This document shows, piece after piece, positions 51,357-60,395 of a DNA stretch of 64,000 bases. This stretch comes from Streptomyces formicae (GTDB taxonomy: Bacteria; Actinomycetota; Actinomycetes; Streptomycetales; Streptomycetaceae): contig NZ_CP071872.1 of the NCBI RefSeq assembly GCF_022647665.1, forward strand, positions 5,952,001 through 6,016,000. The letters are read 5' to 3'. How positions within the stretch are numbered: position 1 is the stretch's first letter; every line of letters starts with the position of its first letter. The notes beneath the pieces are model-generated. The model was not told where the DNA came from and searched no databases. It saw only the letters and a program-made list of their open reading frames with translations. Position numbers and translations under genes: made by a program.

Positions 51357-52163
51357 TCAACTCGCTGATGCGACAGGGGCGGTGGGGGCGCTGACGTCGA
51401 AGTGCCCGGCGTCGGGCACCGCTTTCATCAGCGCGGAGAGCGCGCGCGCCTTCGCCTCGCCCCGCTCCGAACTTCCCCACAGAACGGTCCGGCCGTGTGC
51501 CAGCTTCAGGGTGATGGAGTCGTACGAGCGGACTTCGACGGACCGGAGGTCTTTCGCTGCCCGCTCGGGGAGTTCGGTGGTGACCCGCACCGCCTCGGTC
51601 ATCAGCCGCTGCTCGTCGAAGCGCCGGAGGCCCGGTGACCCGTCGGCCGTCAATTCCAGCACCGGCACGCCTTTGGGCGCCTTGTCCACGGTGGCGAAAC
51701 GGACGCCTTTCGCATCCACTTCGATGAACTTCGCGCCCGTTTCCATGATGAGGGCGGGCTCGCGCTCGGTCACCTTCAGAACGATTCCGTCCGGCCAGGA
51801 CCGTACGGCTTCGATGGAGTCGATACGGCGGAGCTTCGCGCGCAGCCGTGCCTCAATCCCGTCCGTATCGACCGAAATCAGGGGCGATCCGATCGGCACC
51901 GCGGCCGCGGCCACGACCTCACCAGGTGTCAGAACCTTTGTCCCGGAGGTCCGGACCCGCTCGGCGCGCAGCCACGGAGAGCCGTAGAGCAGCCAGATCG
52001 CGGCGGCGCCGGACGCGACGAGGACGGCGAGCGTCAGCAGGCGGCCGGACATCCGGAGTCGGCGAACCCCGGGCCCCCCGCGGGAAGAAGGGCCGGGGTG
52101 GCCGGCCGACGACGGGCCCTTCGGCTGCCGCGTGCCGCGCTCGGCGGTCGTCGGTCCGGCCAT
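51357..52163 (-). CDS. ftsQ: Cell division protein FtsQ
   Basis: 268 aa. A roughly 45-residue cytosolic Pro/Gly/Arg-rich N-terminus, one membrane helix (LLTLAVLVASGAAAIWLLYG) and a POTRA domain (LRAERVRTSGTKVLTPGEVV, GSPLISVDTDGIEARLRAKL) precede the beta domain. It joins FtsL and FtsB-type partners in the divisome and links FtsZ to septal synthases. The ATG at 52163 (MAGPTTAERG) is preferred; longer in-frame starts overlap murG. Confidence 0.95.
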   Translation of the reverse strand: MAGPTTAERGTRQPKGPSSAGHPGPSSRGGPGVRRLRMSGRLLTLAVLVASGAAAIWLLYGSPWLRAERVRTSGTKVLTPGEVVAAAAVPIGSPLISVDTDGIEARLRAKLRRIDSIEAVRSWPDGIVLKVTEREPALIMETGAKFIEVDAKGVRFATVDKAPKGVPVLELTADGSPGLRRFDEQRLMTEAVRVTTELPERAAKDLRSVEVRSYDSITLKLAHGRTVLWGSSERGEAKARALSALMKAVPDAGHFDVSAPTAPVASAS

Positions 52164-52189
52164 GCTCCGCACCCTGCCCTTCGCTGTGC

Positions 52190-53284
52190 CTATCGGTGTG
52201 CTCGTGCGGAAATCGCCTCGTACACCATTCCGACAAGCAGATCGTCTGCATCCCGGCGCCCGAACTCGGCGGCGGCGCGGGACATCTCGTACAACCGGTG
52301 CGGATCGGCGAGCACCGGCAGCACATTGCCCTGGACCCACTCGGGGGTCAGTTCGGCGTCGTCGACCAGCAGTCCGCCGCCGGCCTTCACCACCGGCTGG
52401 GCGTTGAGCCGCTGTTCGCCGTTGCCGATCGGCAGCGGTACGTAGGCGGCGGGGAGCCCGACGGCGGAGAGTTCGGCGACGGTCATGGCGCCCGCGCGGC
52501 ACAGCATCATGTCGGCCGCGGCGTACGCGAGATCCATCCGGTCCACGTACGGTACCGGGATGTAGGGCGGCATTCCGGGCATGTTGTCCACGCGCGGCAC
52601 TTCGTTCTTCGGGCCGACCGCGTGCAGGATCTGGATGCCGGAGCGCTGGAGCAGCGGAGCGACCTGCTGGATCACCTCGTTGAGACGGCGGGCGCCCTGC
52701 GAGCCACCGGAGACCAGCAGTGTGGGCAGGTTGGGGTCGAGGCCGAACGCGGCGCGCGCCTCGGGCCTGACCCGGGCCCGGTCGAGGGTGGCGATGGAGC
52801 GGCGCAGCGGGATGCCGATGTAGCGGGCGCCGCGCAGCTTGCTGTCCGGGGTGGAGACCGCGACGGCCGCGGCATACCGCGAGCCGATCTTGTTGGCCAG
52901 GCCCGGGCGGGCGTTGGCCTCGTGGATGACGATCGGCACGCCGAGGCGCTTGGCGGCGAGATAGCCGGGCAGCGCGACATAGCCGCCGAAGCCGACGACG
53001 CAGTCCGCCTTGGTGCGCTCCAGGACCTGCTCGGCGGCCTTGATCGTGCCGCGCAGCCGCCCGGGGACGGTGATCAGCTCAGGGGTGGGCTTGCGCGGCA
53101 GCGGTACGGCGGGGATCAGCGCGAGCTCGTAGCCCCGCTCGGGCACGAGCCGGGTCTCCAGACCGCGCTCCGTGCCGAGCGCCGTGATCCCCACGGTCGG
53201 ATCCTGCCTGCGCAGGGCGTCCGCGAGGGCGAGCGCAGGCTCGATGTGGCCGGCGGTCCCCCCGCCGGCGAGTACGACATGCAC
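52190..53284 (-). CDS. murG: UDP-GlcNAc:lipid I GlcNAc transferase
   Basis: 364 aa. The Gly-rich loop GGGTAGHIEPALALADAL, FGGYVALPGYLAAKRLGVP, IHEANARPGLANK, LLVSGGSQGARRLNE and RAGAMTVAELSAVGLPA are the MurG signatures. It converts lipid I to lipid II on the inner membrane face. The GTG at 53284 is 6 bp after the ftsW stop, so the two are translationally coupled. Confidence 0.97.
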   Translation of the reverse strand: MHVVLAGGGTAGHIEPALALADALRRQDPTVGITALGTERGLETRLVPERGYELALIPAVPLPRKPTPELITVPGRLRGTIKAAEQVLERTKADCVVGFGGYVALPGYLAAKRLGVPIVIHEANARPGLANKIGSRYAAAVAVSTPDSKLRGARYIGIPLRRSIATLDRARVRPEARAAFGLDPNLPTLLVSGGSQGARRLNEVIQQVAPLLQRSGIQILHAVGPKNEVPRVDNMPGMPPYIPVPYVDRMDLAYAAADMMLCRAGAMTVAELSAVGLPAAYVPLPIGNGEQRLNAQPVVKAGGGLLVDDAELTPEWVQGNVLPVLADPHRLYEMSRAAAEFGRRDADDLLVGMVYEAISARAHR

Positions 53285-53290
53285 CGAAAT

Positions 53291-54697
53291 TCACCGCTCT
53301 CCGGACGGACGTTCCTTGACGCTCCGCCTCATCGACTTCCATCTCACCCCAGCCCGCTTCTTACCGAATACAGGCTGCCGTACGGCCAGGGCCGCCTTCG
53401 CGGCGGGATCCTCTCGCGCGAACGCGATCAGCAGTCCCACGGCGAACATGGTCGGCAGCAGGGCGGAGCCTCCGTAGGAGAACAGCGGGAGGGGGACGCC
53501 GGCGATCGGCAGCAGACCGAGCACCGCACCGATGTTGATCACGGCCTGGGCCGTGATCCAGGTGGTCACACCTCCCGCGGCATACCTCACGAAGGGGTCC
53601 TCCGTGCGTCCGGCCACGCGGATACCCGCATAGCCTAGAGCCGCGAAGAGAGTGAGCACCGACAGCGTCCCCGCCAGCCCCAGTTCCTCCCCGGTGATGG
53701 CGAAGATGAAGTCGGTGTGCGCTTCGGGGAGTTGACCCCATTTCTCCACACTCGCACCGATGCCGGATCCGAACCATCCGCCGGAGGCGAGCGCGTAGAT
53801 CCCGTGCACGGCCTGCCAGCAGATGTCGTTGGGTCCGAGATCGCTGGCCCCGACGCACTGGAACCGATCCATCCGGTTCGGATTGGTCTTGATCAGGACG
53901 GCGCCGATCAGGCCCGCGACGCCCAGCACGCCGGCGAACAGCCTGGTGGGGGCACCCGCGAGCCAGAGCAGCCCGAAGAGGATCGCGGCCAGGATGATGG
54001 CCGTGCCCATGTCACCGCCGAGCATGATCAGGCCGAGCAGCATGAAGGCGACCGGGACCAGCGGCACGAGCAGGTGCTTCCACTGCGTGAGCAGGCGTTT
54101 CTCCTGCTTGCGGGCGAGCAGGTCGGCGCCCCAGAGGATCAGGGCGAGCTTGCCGAACTCACTGGGCTGGAGCTGGAAGGGGCCGCCGAGCGAGATCCAG
54201 TTCTGGTTGCCGTTGACCGACTGCCCTATCCCCGGGACCTGCACCAGCACCATCAGGAAGGCGCTGCCGACGAGGAGGGGGTACGCGAGCGCCCGGTGGA
54301 GCTTGACGGGCATCCGGGAGGCGAGGAAGAGCAGCCCGGTGCCGATGACGGCGGCCAGGAACTGCTTGCGGAAGAAGTACGAGGACGGCAGGGAGTACTT
54401 CAGCGCGGTGATCATCGAGGCGGAGTAGACCATGACGAGGCCGAGGGCGGTGATCAGCAGCCCGGCGCCGAGGATCACGTAGTACGCCGTGAGCGGGCGG
54501 TCCCAGGCCCGGCGCGCCTGCTCGTACGCCCGCCGGACCGCGCCTCCGCCGGGCGGGCGGGGCGGGCCACCGCCCGTGCGGGCCCCGCCGTGCGCCACGG
54601 GCGCCCGCCGCGCCCCGGGGCGCCCGGTGGTCCCGCTGCGCAGCGCGATGCCGGGTACACCGGCGAGGGCGGGTGCGGCGGTGGCGTCGTGCGGCAT
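53291..54697 (-). CDS. ftsW: SEDS peptidoglycan polymerase FtsW
   Basis: 468 aa. A roughly 65-residue Pro/Gly/Arg-rich cytosolic N-terminus is followed by ten membrane helices. Family landmarks are VMVYSASMITA, NGNQNWISLGGPFQLQPSEF, GGDMGTAIIL, AHTDFIFAITGEELGL and GVPLPLFSYGGSALLPTM. It polymerises lipid II for the septum together with FtsI. The ATG at 54697 follows GGAGGGG at about 9 bp. It lies 48 bp downstream of murD. Confidence 0.97.
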   Translation of the reverse strand: MPHDATAAPALAGVPGIALRSGTTGRPGARRAPVAHGGARTGGGPPRPPGGGAVRRAYEQARRAWDRPLTAYYVILGAGLLITALGLVMVYSASMITALKYSLPSSYFFRKQFLAAVIGTGLLFLASRMPVKLHRALAYPLLVGSAFLMVLVQVPGIGQSVNGNQNWISLGGPFQLQPSEFGKLALILWGADLLARKQEKRLLTQWKHLLVPLVPVAFMLLGLIMLGGDMGTAIILAAILFGLLWLAGAPTRLFAGVLGVAGLIGAVLIKTNPNRMDRFQCVGASDLGPNDICWQAVHGIYALASGGWFGSGIGASVEKWGQLPEAHTDFIFAITGEELGLAGTLSVLTLFAALGYAGIRVAGRTEDPFVRYAAGGVTTWITAQAVINIGAVLGLLPIAGVPLPLFSYGGSALLPTMFAVGLLIAFAREDPAAKAALAVRQPVFGKKRAGVRWKSMRRSVKERPSGER

Positions 54698-54745
54698 GGG
54701 CGGTGTCCCCTCCAGGTCTGGCCGCGGCGGCGGGGACCGGGCCGG

Positions 54746-56197
54746 TCAGGCGCGCTCGGCGGCGAGGCCGCGGACCGCGTCCGCGAACGCCTCGCCCCGC
54801 TTGTTGTAGTTGGCGAACATGTCCATCGACGCACACGCCGGGGCCAGCAGCACCGTGTCCCCCGGCCTCGCGAGCCCGGCCGCTTCGCGGACCGCCGCCG
54901 GCATCGCCCCAGTGTCGGTCCGGTCGAGGTCGACCACCGGGACCTCGGGCGCGTGTCGCGCGAGCGCTTCCCGGATCAGCGCCCGGTCCGCGCCGATGAG
55001 CACAACACCCCGCAGCCGCTGCGCGGACCTCTCGACGAGTTCGTCGAAGGTCGCGCCCTTCGCCAGCCCGCCCGCGATCCAGACGATCGGGTCGTACGCC
55101 GCCAAGGACGCTTCCGTGGCATGCGTGTTGGTGGCCTTGGAGTCGTCGACGTACGCGACGCCGTCGACCTCGGCGACGAACTCGATGCGGTGCGCGTCGG
55201 GGCGGAAGGCCCGCAGCCCGTCCCGTACGGCAGCGGGCTCGACGCCGTACGCCCGGGCCAGTGCGGCCGCGGCGAGCGCGTTCGCGATGTTGTGCGGGGC
55301 GGGCGGGTCGACGTCGGAGACCTCGGCCAACTCCTGTGCCTGCTTCTGCCTGTTGGGCACGAACGCGCGGTCCACCAGGATCCCCTCGACCACACCGAGC
55401 TGCGAGGGCCCGGGCGTCCCGAGGGTGAAGCCGATCGCCCGGCAGCCCTCCTCGACGTCCGCCTCGCGCACCAGGTCCTCGGTGGCGGGGTCGGCGGCGT
55501 TGTAGACGCACGCGACCGTATTGCCTGCGTAGACACGGCCCTTGTCGGCGGCGTACGCCGCCATGGAGCCGTGCCAGTCCAGATGGTCCGGCGCCAGGTT
55601 GAGCACGGCGGCGGAGTGGGCGCGCAGCGAGGGCGCCCAGTGCAGCTGGTAGCTGGAGAGCTCGACGGCGAGTACATCGAGATCACCGTACGGATCGTTA
55701 CCGAGGACGGCGTCGAGGAGCGAGACGCCGATGTTGCCGACGGCCGCCGTCTTCAGCCCCGCCGCCTCCAGGATCGAGGCGAGCATCCGCACGGTCGTGG
55801 TCTTGCCGTTGGTGCCGGTGACCGCGAGCCAGGGCACGGCGTCGGGGCCGCGCAGCCGCCAGGCGAGTTCGACGTCGCCCCAGACCTCGACGCCCGCCTC
55901 GGCGGCGGCCGCGAAGATGGGCTTGTCGGGCTTCCAGCCGGGCGCCGTGACGACCAGCTCGGTGCCCTCCGGCAGGGTGCTGCATCCTTGAGCGGAGCCG
56001 CCGCGGGCGTCGCCGAGGCGGACGGCGATTCCCTCCGCCTCCAGCTCCGCGGCCTGCGCCTGCGCGCGCTCGTCGGCGCCGTCGTTGACGACCGTGACGA
56101 CCGCGCCGAGGCCGTGCAGGACGCGCGCGGCGGGAATGCCGCTCACGCCCAGCCCGGCGACGGTGACGCGCTTGCCCTGCCAGTCCAGCTCACTCAC
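54746..56197 (-). CDS. murD: UDP-MurNAc-L-Ala:D-Glu ligase
   Basis: 483 aa. The Rossmann N-terminal part is VTVAGLGVSGIPAARVL. ATP binding is by TGTNGKTTTVRMLASIL, and the central motif is LNLAPDHLDWHGSM. The C-terminal ligase part is YVDDSKATNTHATEASLAAY and LLAPACASMDMFANYNKRGE. It adds D-glutamate to the muramyl precursor. It sits between mraY and ftsW in the canonical order. Confidence 0.97.
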   Translation of the reverse strand: MSELDWQGKRVTVAGLGVSGIPAARVLHGLGAVVTVVNDGADERAQAQAAELEAEGIAVRLGDARGGSAQGCSTLPEGTELVVTAPGWKPDKPIFAAAAEAGVEVWGDVELAWRLRGPDAVPWLAVTGTNGKTTTVRMLASILEAAGLKTAAVGNIGVSLLDAVLGNDPYGDLDVLAVELSSYQLHWAPSLRAHSAAVLNLAPDHLDWHGSMAAYAADKGRVYAGNTVACVYNAADPATEDLVREADVEEGCRAIGFTLGTPGPSQLGVVEGILVDRAFVPNRQKQAQELAEVSDVDPPAPHNIANALAAAALARAYGVEPAAVRDGLRAFRPDAHRIEFVAEVDGVAYVDDSKATNTHATEASLAAYDPIVWIAGGLAKGATFDELVERSAQRLRGVVLIGADRALIREALARHAPEVPVVDLDRTDTGAMPAAVREAAGLARPGDTVLLAPACASMDMFANYNKRGEAFADAVRGLAAERA

Positions 56198-56220
56198 TGT
56201 CGGCCCTCACTTGTCGGCCC

Positions 56221-57291
56221 TCACTTGTCGGCCGCCCAGCCCGCGTAGAAGATGCCCAGACCCACAATGACGCACATGCCCTGAATGATCCAGAATCGGA
56301 CCACGACGAGCACTTCGGACCAGCCCTTGAGTTCGAAGTGGTGCTGCAGCGGCGCCATCCGGAAGACGCGCTTCCCGGTGAGCCGGAACGAGCCGACCTG
56401 TATCACCACGGACATCGTGATGAGCACGAAGAGGCCGCCGAGGAGCGCGAGCAGCAGCTCCGTGCGGGAGCAGATCGCGAGTCCCGCGAGCGCGCCGCCG
56501 AGGGCGAGCGAGCCGGTGTCTCCCATGAAGATCTTGGCCGGCGAGGTGTTCCACCACAGGAAGCCGAAGCAGGCGCCCATCAGCGCGGAGGCGACGACCG
56601 CGAGGTCGAGCGGGTCGCGGACCTCGAAGCAGGCGTTGGGGTTGGTCAGCGTCGTCGCGTTGGCGCAGGACTCCTGGAACTGCCAGAGCCCGATGAAGGT
56701 GTACGCGCCGAAGACCATCACGGAGGCGCCGGTGGCCAGACCGTCCAGACCGTCGGTGAGGTTCACGCCGTTCGACATGGCGAGGATCATGAAGAGCGCC
56801 CAGACCACGAACAGCACCGGGCCGATCGTCCAGCCGAAGTCGGTGACGAAGGACAGCTTGGTGGAGGCCGGGGTGTTGCCGCGGATGTCGGCGAACTGCA
56901 GCGCCAGCACCGCGAAGGCGATACCGACGATCAGCTGTCCGGCCATCTTCGCCTTGGCCCGCAGGCCCAGCGACCGCTGCTTGACGATCTTGATGTAGTC
57001 GTCGAGGAAACCGACCAGTCCCATGCCCGCCATCAGGAACAGCACCAGCACGCCCGAGAACGTCGGGTCCTCACCGGTGATGACCTTGGCGAGGGCGTAC
57101 GCGATCAGCGTGGCCAGGATGAAGGCGATGCCGCCCATGGTGGGCGTGCCCTTCTTGCTGCCGTGGCTGCGCGGGCCGTCGTCACGGATGAACTGCCCGT
57201 ATCCCTTGCGCGCCAGCAGCTTGATCAGCAGCGGCGTGCCGATGAGCGTCAGGAAGAGCCCGATGGCTCCCGCGAAGAGGATCTGCCTCAT
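56221..57291 (-). CDS. mraY: Phospho-MurNAc-pentapeptide transferase
   Basis: 356 aa. Ten membrane helices carry the catalytic DD in GFLDDYIKI, NLTDGLDGLATG, and the cytosolic loop with MAPLQHHFELKGWSE. It transfers the muramyl-pentapeptide to undecaprenyl phosphate (lipid I). The ATG at 57291 overlaps the murF stop by 4 bp, which couples precursor ligase and transferase synthesis. Confidence 0.97.
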   Translation of the reverse strand: MRQILFAGAIGLFLTLIGTPLLIKLLARKGYGQFIRDDGPRSHGSKKGTPTMGGIAFILATLIAYALAKVITGEDPTFSGVLVLFLMAGMGLVGFLDDYIKIVKQRSLGLRAKAKMAGQLIVGIAFAVLALQFADIRGNTPASTKLSFVTDFGWTIGPVLFVVWALFMILAMSNGVNLTDGLDGLATGASVMVFGAYTFIGLWQFQESCANATTLTNPNACFEVRDPLDLAVVASALMGACFGFLWWNTSPAKIFMGDTGSLALGGALAGLAICSRTELLLALLGGLFVLITMSVVIQVGSFRLTGKRVFRMAPLQHHFELKGWSEVLVVVRFWIIQGMCVIVGLGIFYAGWAADK

Positions 57292-58709
57292 CGGCCGGCA
57301 CCCTCACCCTCGGTGGTGTTCTCGAGCAGCGCCTGGGCGATCCGCTCGAGCCCGGCCGACCTGGAAGCCTTCACCAGTACGACGTCTCCCGGGCGCAGCT
57401 CACTGCGCAACAGGTCGACCGCCGCCTGCGCGTCGGACACGTGCACCGACTCCTCACCCCACGAACCCTCGTTATATGCGCCCAGTTGCAGCCAGGACGC
57501 TTCCCTGCCCCCGACTGCGACGAGCTTGCTGACGTTGAGCCGGACAGCGAGCCGTCCGACCGCGTCGTGCTCGGCGAGCGACTCGCCCCCGAGCTCGGCC
57601 ATCGGGCCGAGCACCGCCCACGTGCGGCCCCCGGCGGCCTGGGCGGCCGCGCCCATGGCCGCGAGCGCGCGCAGTGCGGCTCGCATGGACTCGGGGTTCG
57701 CGTTGTAGGCGTCGTTGACAACCGTCACGCCGTCCGGACGCTCAGTGACCTCCATACGCCAGCGGGAGAGGGTGCCGGCTTCCGAGAGCGCCGTGGCGAT
57801 CTCGTCGACGGACATGCCCAGCTCATGGGCGACGGCGGCCGCGGCGAGCGCGTTCGACACGTGGTGCTCACCGTACAGCCGCAGGGTCACGTCGCTGCAC
57901 CCGGAGGGTGTGCGAAGCCGGAATGCGGGCTGTCCACTCGGCATGAGCCGGACGTTTTCGGCGCGTACGTCCGCTTCGTCCGCCTCGCCGAAGAGCACGA
58001 CGCGCGCCTTCGTACGGGAGGCCATCGCGCGGACGAGGGGGTCGTCGGCGTTGAGCACGGCGATCCCGTGCCCGGGCAGGGACTCCACGAGCTCGCCCTT
58101 GGCCTCGGCGATCTGCTCGCGGCCGCCGAACTCGCCGATGTGGGCGGTGCCGACGTTGAGTACGAGCCCGATGCGGGGCGGGGTGAGCCCGGTGAGGTAG
58201 CGGATGTGGCCGATGCCGCGGGCGCCCATCTCCAGTACGAGGTGGCGGGTTTCCGCGGTCGCGCGGAGCGCGGTGAGCGGCAGGCCGATCTCGTTGTTGA
58301 GGGATCCGGGCGTCCAGACTGTCGGCGCGTGGCGCTGGAGCAGCTGGGCGATGAGGTCCTTGGTGGAGGTCTTGCCCGCGGAGCCGGTGAGGGCGACGAC
58401 CTCGGTGCCGAGCTTGCCGACGACGGCGCGTGCGAGCGCGCCGAGTGCGCTCCGGACGTCCTCGACGACGATGGCGGGGACGCCGACGGGCCGCGTGGCA
58501 AGCACGGCCACCGCACCCTCCGCGACGGCGCGCTTCGCGTAGTCGTGGCCGTCGACGTGCTCGCCGGCGAAGGCGGCGAAGAGGCTGCCGGACTCGACCT
58601 GGCGGGAGTCGATGACGACGGGCCCGGTGACCTGGACGGCCGGATCCGGTATGTCGTACGACTGCCCGCCGACGATTTCGGCGATCTCGGCGAGGGAGAG
58701 GGCGATCAC
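57288..58709 (-). CDS. murF: UDP-MurNAc-tripeptide:D-Ala-D-Ala ligase
   Basis: 473 aa. N-terminal substrate domain (VVIDSRQVESGSLFAAFAGE), ATP loop VVALTGSAGKTSTKDLIAQL, VLEMGARGIGHI, LNVGTAHIGEFG and VVNDAYNANPESM all match MurF. It adds D-Ala-D-Ala to complete the pentapeptide. The GTG at 58709 is 4 bp after the murE stop; longer in-frame extensions would overlap murE completely and are rejected. Confidence 0.97.
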   Translation of the reverse strand: MIALSLAEIAEIVGGQSYDIPDPAVQVTGPVVIDSRQVESGSLFAAFAGEHVDGHDYAKRAVAEGAVAVLATRPVGVPAIVVEDVRSALGALARAVVGKLGTEVVALTGSAGKTSTKDLIAQLLQRHAPTVWTPGSLNNEIGLPLTALRATAETRHLVLEMGARGIGHIRYLTGLTPPRIGLVLNVGTAHIGEFGGREQIAEAKGELVESLPGHGIAVLNADDPLVRAMASRTKARVVLFGEADEADVRAENVRLMPSGQPAFRLRTPSGCSDVTLRLYGEHHVSNALAAAAVAHELGMSVDEIATALSEAGTLSRWRMEVTERPDGVTVVNDAYNANPESMRAALRALAAMGAAAQAAGGRTWAVLGPMAELGGESLAEHDAVGRLAVRLNVSKLVAVGGREASWLQLGAYNEGSWGEESVHVSDAQAAVDLLRSELRPGDVVLVKASRSAGLERIAQALLENTTEGEGAGR

Positions 58710-58713
58710 TGCT

Positions 58714-60378
58714 TCATCCCTGACTGTTCTTGTGGCGGTGTGCGTCCTGCTGGCTGACGATCGCCTCGCGCAGGACCTGGCGGTCGTCGAAGGGACGGAC
58801 CACTCCGGCGATGTCCTGGCCCTGCTCGTGGCCCTTGCCGGCGACGAGCACGGTGTCGCCCGGTTCCGCACGGGCGACGGCCGCGGCGATGGCGGCGGCC
58901 CGGTCCTCGAAGACCTGGACCTCGCCGCGCTCGTGCACGGGCACCTCGGCGGCGCCCGCGAGCATCGCGGCGAGGATCGCGAGGGGGTCCTCGGAGCGGG
59001 GGTTGTCGGAGGTCAGCACGGCGGTGTCGGCGAGCCGGGCGGCCGCGGCGCCCATCGGGCCGCGCTTGGTCCGGTCACGGTCGCCGCCGCAGCCCAGCAC
59101 GATGTGCAGCCTGCCCTTGGTGACCTTGCGCAGGGAGCGCAGAACCGATTCGACTGCGTCGGTCTTGTGGGCGTAGTCGACGACCGCGAGGTACGGCTGG
59201 CCCTCGTCTACGCGCTCCAGGCGGCCCGGCACGCCGGGGACGGCGGCGACGCCGTCGGCGGCCGTCTGCGGGTCGGCCCCGGCGACCGCGAGGGTGACGA
59301 TCGCGGCGAGGGTGTTGGCGACGTTGAACGGGCCGGGCAGCGGCGCCCTGGCGGCGATCCGCTCGCCCTGGGGGCCGACGGCGGTGAACGTGGAGCCGAC
59401 CGCGCCGAGTTCGACGTTCTCGGCGCGCCAGTCGGCGTCCGGGTGTCCCTCGGCGGAGAAGGTGGTGACCGGAATCTCCGACTCCGTACTCAGCCGCCGC
59501 CCGTACTCGTCGTCGAGGTTGACGACGCCGCGCCGGGCGCGGGCCGGGGTGAACAGCTGGGCCTTGGCCTGGAAGTAGTCCTCCATGCCGGAGTGGAACT
59601 CCATGTGCTCCGGGCTGAGGTTGTTGAAGACCGCGACGTCGAAGACGCAGCCGTCGACCCGGCCGAGCACCAGGGCGTGGCTGGAGACCTCCATGGCGAC
59701 CGATGCGACGCCGCGCTCGCGCATGACGGCGAACAGCGCCTGGAGGTCGGTGGCTTCGGGCGTGGTGCGCTCCGACTTGATCCGCTCGTCCCCGATGCGC
59801 ATCTCGACCGTGCCGATCAGACCGGTGCTGTGCCCGGCGCCGCGCAGTCCGCCCTCGACGAGATAGGCCGTGGTCGTCTTGCCGGACGTGCCGGTGATGC
59901 CGATCTGGAGCAGGTCCTCGCCGGGGTGTCCGTAGATGGCGGCGGCGAGCTCGCCCATCCGTCCGCGCGGGTTCTCGACGGTCAGGACGGGCAGTCCGGT
60001 CGCGGCGGCCCGGTCGGCGCCCGTCGGGTCGGTCAGGATCGCGGCCGCGCCGAGCTCCTTGGCCTGGGCGACGTAGTCGGCGCCGTGGAGCCGGGCGCCG
60101 GGCAGTGCGGCGTACACGTCCCCGGGGCGGACCGCCCGCGAGTCGTGGGTGATGCCCGTGACCGCGCCGGAGCCCGGGGGCTCGGTCCCGAGCCGGCCGG
60201 CCAGCTCTACGAGGGGGACGGGGCGGACCTCGGCCGGGCGGGGCGGGGTGGTTCGGTACTGATCAGCGTGGGGCACGGCGGTGAGCGTACCGGGCGCACC
60301 GGGACGGGTGCTAAACCAGGTCTGCGCGGCGGGGTCCCCGGGGGGACGGTTCCCGGGGCCGGGAGTGATCGTTGTCAC
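58714..60378 (-). CDS. murE: UDP-MurNAc-dipeptide:diaminopimelate ligase
   Basis: 554 aa. A roughly 55-residue Pro-rich lead-in precedes the substrate domain (THDSRAVRPGDVYAALPGAR), the ATP loop GITGTSGKTTTAYLVEGG and VFNNLSPEHMEFH. The C-terminal recognition motif DNPRSEDP is typical of enzymes adding diaminopimelate rather than lysine, fitting the LL-DAP walls of Streptomyces. The GTG at 60378 follows GGAGG. The N-terminal extension is longer than in E. coli and probably flexible. Confidence 0.97.
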   Translation of the reverse strand: MTTITPGPGNRPPGDPAAQTWFSTRPGAPGTLTAVPHADQYRTTPPRPAEVRPVPLVELAGRLGTEPPGSGAVTGITHDSRAVRPGDVYAALPGARLHGADYVAQAKELGAAAILTDPTGADRAAATGLPVLTVENPRGRMGELAAAIYGHPGEDLLQIGITGTSGKTTTAYLVEGGLRGAGHSTGLIGTVEMRIGDERIKSERTTPEATDLQALFAVMRERGVASVAMEVSSHALVLGRVDGCVFDVAVFNNLSPEHMEFHSGMEDYFQAKAQLFTPARARRGVVNLDDEYGRRLSTESEIPVTTFSAEGHPDADWRAENVELGAVGSTFTAVGPQGERIAARAPLPGPFNVANTLAAIVTLAVAGADPQTAADGVAAVPGVPGRLERVDEGQPYLAVVDYAHKTDAVESVLRSLRKVTKGRLHIVLGCGGDRDRTKRGPMGAAAARLADTAVLTSDNPRSEDPLAILAAMLAGAAEVPVHERGEVQVFEDRAAAIAAAVARAEPGDTVLVAGKGHEQGQDIAGVVRPFDDRQVLREAIVSQQDAHRHKNSQG

Positions 60379-60395
60379 TGGTGGTACCTCCGGGG